7,527 nucleotides of DNA from an uncultured Gluconobacter sp. (lineage in GTDB: Bacteria; Pseudomonadota; Alphaproteobacteria; Acetobacterales; Acetobacteraceae), in NCBI GenBank assembly GCA_937880175.1, contig CALFLO010000025.1, forward strand, positions 1-7,527, read 5' to 3'. The translations under genes and the position numbers were made by a program. Each line of letters starts with the position of its first letter. The stretch's first letter is position 1. This document shows positions 1 through 5,132 of this stretch, one piece after another. Below the pieces are notes generated by a model. The model was not told the DNA's origin, did not search any database, and saw only the letters and a list, made by a program, of their open reading frames with translations.

Positions 1-396
1 ATTCTGGGCATGGCGGCGGCGTTTGATGCGGCCCGTGAGCAGGACTGGGCGTCGGTTCAACGTCTGGGGGATCGGGTCGAGGCGGTTGCCAAAAGTGTTG
101 GCGCGCGGGTTGCGGGTGAGGCTGTAGGGAGGCTGCCGAATACGCGCTGTCTGCTTCTGGCCGGGGTAGCAGCTCAGGTTCAGCTCATGACGCTGGATCT
201 GGCGGGGTTCTGCGTCTCGGCGGGGTCAGCCTGTTCGTCGGGGAAGGTGTCGTCCTCGCATGTGTTGCGGGCGATGGGGGAGACCGAGGGGGCGTCACAG
301 GCCATCCGTGTTTCGCTGCCGTGGAACGTGCAGGAGGCTCAGGTCGAGGCGTTCTGTGAGGCCTATGAGGCCATGGCACGTCGTTTGCGGAAATGA
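1..396 (+). CDS. Cysteine desulfurase, C-terminal part (5' end outside window)
   Basis: The frame is open from base 1 and ends with TGA at 394-396, so about 131 residues of the C-terminal domain of a PLP-dependent class V aminotransferase are visible. The key evidence is the catalytic loop GSACSSGK, with the persulfide-forming Cys codon at 232-234. It is followed by SHVLRAMG and then by IRVSLPWN, which carries the Arg expected to bind the substrate carboxylate. Family knowledge: such enzymes (NifS/IscS/SufS type) convert L-cysteine to alanine and leave a protein-bound persulfide for Fe-S clusters and tRNA thiolation. The PLP lysine and N-terminal half lie upstream of the window. The ATG at 10 is internal, because family similarity continues before it. 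A second, complete desulfurase starts 22 bases downstream, so the two form a tandem pair in one operon. The loop ends in SSG here and in TAA in the partner, so this is not a recent duplication. Gly codons are often GGG, unlike the ferredoxin gene downstream. Confidence 0.9.
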   Translation: MLGMAAAFDAAREQDWASVQRLGDRVEAVAKSVGARVAGEAVGRLPNTRCLLLAGVAAQVQLMTLDLAGFCVSAGSACSSGKVSSSHVLRAMGETEGASQAIRVSLPWNVQEAQVEAFCEAYEAMARRLRK

Positions 397-418
397 CCGG
401 GATACGGGAGCGGCGGCC

Positions 419-1561
419 ATGATTTATCTCGATTATCTTTCAACGACGCCCTGTGATCCGGCAGTCGTGAAGGCCATGCTGCCCTGGTTCGGGGAAGATT
501 TTGGTAATCCGCACAGCTTGCATGGGCCAGGACGGAAGGCGGCGGAAGCCGTAGAGCGGGCGCGGGAGAGCGTGGCGCGGCTTCTGGGCGTGGAAGGGCG
601 GGAGGTCGTGTTCACGTCCGGTGCGACGGAGGCGAACAATCTCGCCATCAAGGGGGCGGTGCGGCATCTGGCGCGGCTGGGGGACCCGCGACAGCGGGTT
701 GTCACGGTCGCGAGCGAGCATAAATGCGTTCTGGAATCGGTGCGCAGTCTGGGCGCGGAGGGGTTTGAGGCGGTCGTGCTCGGCGTGGATGCTGACGGGC
801 GTCTCGATCCTGAGGCGCTGCGGGAGGCGTTGAACGTGCCAACGCTGTTGGTCAGTATCATGGCGGCGAATAACGAGACGGGCGTGTTGCAGGATATCCC
901 CCGGCTTGCGGGGATTGTGAAAGGCGCAGGTGCGCTGATGCATGTCGATCTGGCGCAGATGGCGGGGAAAATGCCGGTTTCGCTGCGGGATGTGGATCTG
1001 GCGTCCGTCTCCGCTCACAAGATGTACGGCCCTAAGGGGATCGGGGCGCTGTATGTCCGGAGGAAGCCGCGCGTCCGGCTGGAACCGCTGTTTTCCGGGG
1101 GCGGGCAGGAGCGGGGGCTTCGGTCGGGAACGCTGCCGACGCCGGTGGTTGTCGGGTTTGGGGAGGCTGCGGATCTGGCTGCGGCGAGGATGGGTGATGA
1201 GGGGGCGCGGCTGGTTTTTCTGCGCGATGATCTGTGGTCGCAGCTTCGGGACGGCCTGCCGGGAACGGCACTGAACGGGGCTGGCGCGCCGCGTCTGGCA
1301 GGGGCGCTGAATGTCTGTCTGCCGGACGGCATCCGGGCGCTGGACGTTCTGCAAGCCTGCCCGGACGTTGTTGCTTCGACCGGATCGGCCTGTACGGCGG
1401 CGGAGATTGCGCCGTCCTATGTCTTGACGGCGATGGGACTTTCTGCGGAGAAGGCATCGCAGTGCTTGCGCCTGTCGGTCGGACGCTTTACCTCCAAGGC
1501 CGATATTGACCGTGCGGCCTCTCTTCTGATCGCAGCTGCCCGGGCGTGCCAACCCAACTGA
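419..1561 (+). CDS. Cysteine desulfurase (IscS/NifS-like), complete
   Basis: A 380-residue PLP enzyme, close to the usual 380-405 of the family, releasing sulfur from L-cysteine as an enzyme persulfide. The expected motifs appear in order: N-terminal IYLDYLSTTP; FTSGATEANN for the cofactor phosphate; SEHK with His101 that should stack on PLP; NNETG around 151-155; HVDLAQ with Asp177 and Gln180; SAHK with the Schiff-base Lys201; the mobile loop STGSACTAAE with catalytic Cys325; and LRLSVGRF with substrate-binding Arg351. The ATG at 419 is chosen because the protein then begins exactly where IscS homologues begin, and GGGAG at 406-410 lies eight bases upstream; the frame is open further upstream but would overlap the preceding gene. 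Oddity: the loop reads SACTAAE where SACTSG is usual, which may alter acceptor choice. About half of the Gly codons are GGG. Its position between a paralogue and ferredoxin/mnmA suggests supply of sulfur to MnmA, to Fe-S assembly, or both (inference). Confidence 0.95.
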   Translation: MIYLDYLSTTPCDPAVVKAMLPWFGEDFGNPHSLHGPGRKAAEAVERARESVARLLGVEGREVVFTSGATEANNLAIKGAVRHLARLGDPRQRVVTVASEHKCVLESVRSLGAEGFEAVVLGVDADGRLDPEALREALNVPTLLVSIMAANNETGVLQDIPRLAGIVKGAGALMHVDLAQMAGKMPVSLRDVDLASVSAHKMYGPKGIGALYVRRKPRVRLEPLFSGGGQERGLRSGTLPTPVVVGFGEAADLAAARMGDEGARLVFLRDDLWSQLRDGLPGTALNGAGAPRLAGALNVCLPDGIRALDVLQACPDVVASTGSACTAAEIAPSYVLTAMGLSAEKASQCLRLSVGRFTSKADIDRAASLLIAAARACQPN

Positions 1562-1583
1562 AACCGGAAAAAGCGGACACACT

Positions 1584-1898
1584 ATGCCCAAGATGACCTT
1601 TATCGAGCGTGATGGAACCCGTCGTGACGTTGACGCCCCTGTCGGCCTGTCGGTGCTGGAAATCGCCCACAAGCATGACATCGATCTGGAAGGTGCGTGC
1701 GAAGGCTCTCTGGCCTGCGCGACCTGCCATGTGGTTGTCGATCCGGAATGGGCTGCCAAGCTGAGCACGCCTACGGATGATGAGGAAGACATGCTGGATC
1801 TGGCGTTCGGTCTGGAAAAGACGTCCCGTCTGGGCTGCCAGATCGTCATGACGGACGCGCTTGATGGCCTGACCGTTCGTCTGCCGAAGGCGGGCTGA
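1584..1898 (+). CDS. fdx: Adrenodoxin-type [2Fe-2S] ferredoxin (Isc-type)
   Basis: A 104-residue soluble electron carrier of the vertebrate/Isc ferredoxin class. The cluster ligands are Cys39, Cys45, Cys48 and Cys85, giving C-x5-C-x2-C and a distal Cys in RLGCQI, the spacing typical of adrenodoxin/Fdx rather than plant-type ferredoxins. The acidic stretch TPTDDEEDMLD at 62-72 matches the partner-docking helix of this class. Length is normal and the start is ATG; a modest purine-rich AAGCGGA lies six bases upstream. In Isc systems this protein gives electrons for cluster assembly on IscU, or to other redox partners. No iscU, hscA or hscB is present here, so the gene sits apart from a classical isc operon. 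It lies 22 bases after the desulfurase and five before mnmA. Codon use is notably cleaner than in the desulfurases, with no GGG among its eight Gly codons, which suggests higher expression (inference). Confidence 0.95.
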   Translation: MPKMTFIERDGTRRDVDAPVGLSVLEIAHKHDIDLEGACEGSLACATCHVVVDPEWAAKLSTPTDDEEDMLDLAFGLEKTSRLGCQIVMTDALDGLTVRLPKAG

Positions 1899-1903
1899 GC
1901 ATC

Positions 1904-2989
1904 ATGCGGATCCTCGTTGCCATGTCGGGAGGCGTGGACAGTTCCGTAGTGGCCGCGCTGCTCAAACGGCAGGGCCACGAGGTGATTGGCGCGACGCTCC
2001 AGCTTTATGACCACGGACAGGCGGCCAAGCCGGGTGCGTGCTGTGCGGGGCGTGACATCATGGATGCGCGCGCCGTGGCGGATCGTCTGGGCTTTCCGCA
2101 TTATGTCATCGACGCGGAAAGCCGGTTCCGTGACAGCGTGGTCGAGAGCTTTGCCGATGCCTATGCGCGTGGCGAAACGCCCGTTCCCTGCGTGGCCTGC
2201 AATCAGGGCGTGAAGTTCACGGATCTGCTGGGCATGGCGCGGGATCTGGGCTGCGAGGCCATGGCCACCGGGCATTACGTCCGCCGTGTTGAAGGTGTGG
2301 ATGGGGCGGAAATGCACCGTCCCGTTGATGCAGACCGGGATCAGAGCTGGTTCCTGTTCGCCACGACGAAAGACCAGCTTGATTATCTGCGCTTTCCGCT
2401 GGGCGAGATGCCGGACAAGGCCCATGTCCGGGCGCTCGCGCAGGAACTGGGGCTGGAAATCGCGGCCAAGCCTGACAGTCAGGATATCTGCTTCGTGCCC
2501 ACCGGCTCCTATGCCGAACTGGTCGAGAAGCTGCGTCCCGAAGTACGGGGCGAGGGCGAGATCGTGGACGAAGAGGGCCGTGTCCTTGGCCGTCACGAGG
2601 GCGTGGTGCGCTATACGGTCGGGCAGAGCAAGCGTCTGGGCGACATCCACACCGCAACCGGTGAGCGCCAGATGGTGACGCGCATTGACGTGCCGAAGCG
2701 GCGCATCGTGGTTGGACCGCGCGTGCAGGTTTCCGAAGCTGACAGTCGCCGCACCGTGCGTCTGCGGGACATGAACTGGCTGATCGATGCTCCCGCTGAG
2801 GGCGTGCGTTGCGGGGTGCAGATTCGCGCACGCGAAAAGCTGCGTGAGGCGCTTGTGAAGCCGCTGGAGAATGGTGGCGCGCTGGTGGAACTGATGGAAG
2901 CGGCGATGCCGGCTCCGGGTCAGGCCTGTGTGCTTTATGATGGAAGCCGCGTCCTGGGCGGTGGCTTCATTACTGCGGGAGAAGCCTGA
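1904..2989 (+). CDS. mnmA: tRNA-specific 2-thiouridylase MnmA
   Basis: A 361-residue enzyme (E. coli MnmA is about 368) that activates U34 of Glu, Gln and Lys tRNAs with ATP and replaces its 2-oxygen with sulfur, in the cytoplasm. Visible features: the ATP-pyrophosphatase P-loop SGGVDSSV at 8-15; CCAGRDIMDAR at 46-56; ATGHY at 121-125; DQSWFLF at 146-152; and KPDSQDICFVP with Cys196. The first catalytic region reads PVPCVACN, with Cys96 and Cys99; the E. coli counterpart is PDILC, so Asp is replaced by Cys and three Cys (96, 99, 196) are available. The conserved GQRxGLG segment reads GQSKRLG at 240-246, an unusual form. The C-terminal beta-barrel ends in VLGGGFI. The ATG lies five bases after the ferredoxin stop with only a weak AAGG upstream, so translation is probably coupled. 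Desulfurases beside mnmA resemble the dedicated YrvO-MnmA pair of Bacillus subtilis (family knowledge), suggesting direct sulfur transfer. Confidence 0.96.
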   Translation: MRILVAMSGGVDSSVVAALLKRQGHEVIGATLQLYDHGQAAKPGACCAGRDIMDARAVADRLGFPHYVIDAESRFRDSVVESFADAYARGETPVPCVACNQGVKFTDLLGMARDLGCEAMATGHYVRRVEGVDGAEMHRPVDADRDQSWFLFATTKDQLDYLRFPLGEMPDKAHVRALAQELGLEIAAKPDSQDICFVPTGSYAELVEKLRPEVRGEGEIVDEEGRVLGRHEGVVRYTVGQSKRLGDIHTATGERQMVTRIDVPKRRIVVGPRVQVSEADSRRTVRLRDMNWLIDAPAEGVRCGVQIRAREKLREALVKPLENGGALVELMEAAMPAPGQACVLYDGSRVLGGGFITAGEA

Positions 2990-3636
2990 TGGCGGGTGTG
3001 CTGCTTCTGGGGTCGCGCCGGTATTCGTCCTGGTCGCTCCGGGGCTGGCTGGCAGTGCGTCTGGCCGGGTTGGATGTGACGGAAGAGGTTATTGCGCTCA
3101 AGGGTGCTGGTCAGACGACCGAAATCCATGCGCGCTCACCCAACCGGATGGTGCCGTATCTGACGCATGATGGCGCGGATGTCTGGGAAAGTCTGGCCAT
3201 CTGCGAGTACTGCGCGGAAATCGCGCCGTCCCTGTGGCCTGAAGACCGGATCGTGCGGGCCCATGCCCGTAGCATCAGTGCGCAGATGCATGCCGGTTTC
3301 CGCCCAATCCGCCAGAACTGCTCCATGGACGTTGAACGCGTTCCCGCTGCTCTGCCGGAAATCAGCGAAGAACTGGCAGCCGACGTGGCGTTGCTCAGCC
3401 GCACGCTCAAGGCCGCGCTTCTGCGCTCGGGTCAGCCGACACCGTTCCTGTTTGGCGACCGGATGACTGTAGCGGACTGCATGTATGCGCCGATTGCCAT
3501 CCGGATTCATACGTTTGCATTGGATGTCGATCCGGTCGTGAAAACGTGGGTGCAGACGATGCTCGACCACCCGCTGATGCAGGAATGGTATGCATTGGCC
3601 AACGCCGAACCGGCAGAATGGCGGCTTACTTACTAA
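2989..3636 (+). CDS. Glutathione S-transferase family protein
   Basis: A 215-residue protein with the two-domain GST fold. The N-terminal thioredoxin-like half (about 1-80) has RYSSWSLRG at 11-19, where Ser13, Ser14 or Ser16 would be the candidate thiol-activating residue. It also has the cis-proline segment MVPYL (Pro56) and the glutathione-binding ESLAICEY (Glu67, Ser68). The helical C-terminal half contains FGDRMTVADCMYAP at 155-168, including the N-capping motif TVAD. The SSWSLR signature resembles the bacterial YfcF-like/zeta-like subgroup, but the substrate cannot be read from sequence. The A of its ATG is the last base of the mnmA TGA (TGATG), and GGGAG at 2977-2981 is seven bases upstream, so translation is probably coupled to mnmA. 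A role in protecting or recycling thiols in this sulfur operon is inference; the link may be only transcriptional. Its stop is three bases from the stop of the converging lipoprotein gene. Confidence 0.9.
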   Translation: MAGVLLLGSRRYSSWSLRGWLAVRLAGLDVTEEVIALKGAGQTTEIHARSPNRMVPYLTHDGADVWESLAICEYCAEIAPSLWPEDRIVRAHARSISAQMHAGFRPIRQNCSMDVERVPAALPEISEELAADVALLSRTLKAALLRSGQPTPFLFGDRMTVADCMYAPIAIRIHTFALDVDPVVKTWVQTMLDHPLMQEWYALANAEPAEWRLTY

Positions 3637-3639
3637 AGC

Positions 3640-3849
3640 TTAGTGATGGGCGAAGCTCATGCCCGTCTGTAAGGCGGTTCTGAGGACTTCGCCCCAGATA
3701 TTGCTGTCGCCTCCCCTGCCGCCGCCCTGATGGCCCCGAACCGTATAGCCGGAATCATCGTCATTGGCTGCTGCGGCCATATCGGCCGGGGAGCGTGACG
3801 CACAGGCTGAGAGCAGGATGAAAATGCCCATGGTGCAGGTCTTTTTCAC
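3640..3849 (-). CDS. Small putative lipoprotein, unknown function
   Basis: A 69-residue protein that I do not recognise. It starts with GTG and reads MKKTCTMGIFILLSAC: two Lys, a short hydrophobic segment and a lipobox LSAC, giving predicted signal peptidase II cleavage before Cys16. The mature part would be about 54 residues: Ala-rich, then Asp-rich (NDDDSGY), then Gly-rich (HQGGGRGGDSN), then a short possible amphipathic end (IWGEVLRTALQTGMSF). The GTG start is favoured over the internal ATG (codon 7) because it supplies the basic N-terminus and because a perfect AGGAGG lies 11 bases upstream on the minus strand. It is convergent with the GST gene and divergent from topoisomerase IB, so it is probably monocistronic. 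It is likely anchored in the inner or outer membrane. No known domain is visible. It could be lineage-restricted. Confidence 0.7.
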   Translation of the reverse strand: MKKTCTMGIFILLSACASRSPADMAAAANDDDSGYTVRGHQGGGRGGDSNIWGEVLRTALQTGMSFAHH

Positions 3850-3980
3850 GGGTCCTGAGTCCTCCTGTTTCCCTTCCGGAAAGAATGCGTCCTGCGGTTA
3901 TGACTGTCATGTCAGGAACCGTAAGGAAGCGTAAGCGTGCCACGGGGACAGTGGAAACCTATCCCGGTCTGTAACGCTCT
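3850..3980. promoter_or_regulatory. Divergent intergenic region with a tandem 10-bp repeat
   Basis: This 131-base spacer separates the divergent lipoprotein and topoisomerase IB genes and should hold both promoters. Three ordered elements are visible: the palindrome TTCCGGAA at 3874-3881; a doubled TGTCA at 3905-3914; and two adjacent 10-mers, GGAACCGTAA (3915-3924) and GGAAGCGTAA (3925-3934), differing at one base. A 10-bp period puts equivalent bases on the same face of the helix, as expected for a regulator binding as a tandem dimer. I could not find a convincing sigma-70 -35/-10 pair on either strand, so promoter positions are not assigned. Regulatory function is inference. Confidence 0.4.
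3861..3866 (-). promoter_or_regulatory. Shine-Dalgarno of the small lipoprotein gene
   Basis: The plus-strand CCTCCT reads AGGAGG on the minus strand, a full anti-16S match 11 bases before the GTG at 3849-3847. It decides in favour of the GTG start and makes the small reading frame credible as a translated gene. The internal ATG would sit about 29 bases away, too far for this site. Confidence 0.75.
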
Positions 3981-5099
3981 ATGTCTGCAACGGGCATGGG
4001 ATTTTCAGGAATGGGCGAAGCGGAGATCAGGGAAGCGGATGCGAAGTCGCAGGCGCGTAAGGCGGGTCTGCGCTATGTGGATCGCTCCATGCCGGGGATT
4101 ACGCGTCGGCGGGTCGGGCGGGGCTTTGCGTTCTACGCGCCTGATGGCAGCCATATCGTGGATGCGGATGTCATTGCCCGGATCCGTCGGCTTGCCATTC
4201 CTCCCGCCTATCGGAATATCTGGATCTGTCCTGACCCGAAGGGGCATCTTCAGGCTGTAGGCGAAGATGCGCGTGGACGGCTGCAATACCGGTATCACCC
4301 GCAATGGCAGGGGATCCGGGACGAAGGTAAGTTCGGACATATGCTGGTGTTCGGCGAAAAACTGCCTCTGCTGCGGGAGCGCGTGGACCAGGATCTGCGC
4401 AAGCGCGGGTTGGAGCGTGAGCGCGTTCTGGCCGCGATCGTGCGGCTTATGGAACGCACCATGGCCCGGATCGGCAATGATCGTTACGCCAAGGAAAATC
4501 GCAGCTACGGTCTGACGACGCTGCGGCACCGGCATGCGAAGGTAGAGGGGCGGCATCTCACACTCGATTTCCGCGCCAAGCACGGGATCGAACAGCATCT
4601 GGAACTCGATGACCCGCGCCTTGCCCGGATCATCAGCCGACTTGAAGACCTGCCGGGCCAGCGTCTGTTCCAGTATGTCGATGCGGACGGGACGCGTCAT
4701 GACATCCATTCACAGGATGTGAACGCCTATCTTCAGGACATCACGGGCGCGGATATTACCGCCAAGGATTTCCGGACCTGGGCGGCCACGCAGCTGGCGG
4801 CCGTGACGCTCTGTGCGTTCAGCCAGTACGACACGAAAGCCAGGGCAAAGAAGCAGCTTGTGGCCGCCGTCAAATCGGTAGCGGCCAAGCTTGGCAATAC
4901 GCCGGCCGTCTGCAAACGCAGCTACATCAACCCCTGTGTTCTGGACGGGTATCTGGATGGCAGTCTGCGCGAAGCGTTCAAAAGCCGGGCGCAGGACGTT
5001 CTGGATCATGAAGGTTATGGTCTGACGGCCGAAGAAGCGGCTGTTGCGGGGTTTCTTGCCAGCCGTTTGCCCGATCTCAGATCCGGCCCAGCATCCTGA
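3981..5099 (+). CDS. DNA topoisomerase IB (poxvirus-like bacterial type)
   Basis: A 372-residue enzyme that relaxes supercoiled DNA by making a transient 3'-phosphotyrosyl nick without ATP. The N-terminal domain (to about 100) includes RYVDRSMPGITRRR and IPPAYRNIWICP; the catalytic domain follows. The catalytic set is complete: Arg163 in ARIGND, Lys200 in FRAKHG, Arg265 in KDFRTW, Asn306 in LGNTP, and nucleophile Tyr315 in RSYINP. Offsets from the first Arg (37, 102, 143, 152) equal those I recall for the Deinococcus radiodurans enzyme (Arg137, Lys174, Arg239, Asn280, Tyr289). SYGLTTLR at 175-182 is also typical. The start is uncertain: ATG at 3981 has no good ribosome site, and ATGs at 3996 and 4011 would also leave the core intact; an in-frame stop at 3972-3974 limits it upstream. 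The next gene begins 33 bases after the stop, so co-transcription is possible though the functions differ. This enzyme is scattered among bacteria and is generally accessory to topoisomerase I and gyrase. Confidence 0.95.
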   Translation: MSATGMGFSGMGEAEIREADAKSQARKAGLRYVDRSMPGITRRRVGRGFAFYAPDGSHIVDADVIARIRRLAIPPAYRNIWICPDPKGHLQAVGEDARGRLQYRYHPQWQGIRDEGKFGHMLVFGEKLPLLRERVDQDLRKRGLERERVLAAIVRLMERTMARIGNDRYAKENRSYGLTTLRHRHAKVEGRHLTLDFRAKHGIEQHLELDDPRLARIISRLEDLPGQRLFQYVDADGTRHDIHSQDVNAYLQDITGADITAKDFRTWAATQLAAVTLCAFSQYDTKARAKKQLVAAVKSVAAKLGNTPAVCKRSYINPCVLDGYLDGSLREAFKSRAQDVLDHEGYGLTAEEAAVAGFLASRLPDLRSGPAS

Positions 5100-5119
5100 T
5101 GCCGCTGACATATTCACAA

Positions 5120-5125
5120 GAGGAG
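5120..5125 (+). promoter_or_regulatory. Shine-Dalgarno fixing the GTG start of the gluconolactonase-type gene
   Basis: GAGGAG, within AAGAGGAG at 5118-5125, lies seven bases before the GTG at 5133. That spacing is optimal, and starting there also yields an intact twin-arginine signal, so both lines of evidence agree on this non-ATG start. Confidence 0.75.
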
Positions 5126-5132
5126 TCCTGAC

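Noticed and set aside
260..418. An upstream extension of the second desulfurase frame back to base 260.
   Set aside because: It would overlap the catalytic end of the first desulfurase in another frame; the extension is Arg-rich without similarity, and ATG 419 matches family N-termini.
2022..2052. The adjacent Cys pair (Cys46-Cys47) in MnmA as an extra metal site.
   Set aside because: A CC followed by DIxDAR is usual in MnmA homologues, so it is not a special feature of this protein.
440..2650. A 736-codon open frame on the minus strand, opposite the second desulfurase, ferredoxin and mnmA.
   Set aside because: It is antisense to three strongly recognised genes; the translation is rich in Arg, Pro and His with no domain. 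High GC with strong third-position bias makes such mirror frames common.
3637..3664. Hairpins near the converging stops: AGCTT/AAGCT, and GGGC/GCCC around GAAGCTCAT.
   Set aside because: Stems are short, loops long, and no T run follows on either strand; not credible as terminators.
3892..3921. A possible Pho box: CTGTCAT at 3904-3910 is an exact half-site heptamer.
   Set aside because: The flanking positions do not give a second heptamer at the required 11-bp period (upstream CTGCGGT matches 4 of 7 at 12 bp; downstream GGAACCG does not match).
3761..3943. A 60-codon minus-strand frame overlapping the lipoprotein gene in another frame.
   Set aside because: It would use the divergent spacer as coding sequence; the AGGAGG fits the lipoprotein GTG instead, and no domain or signal is seen.
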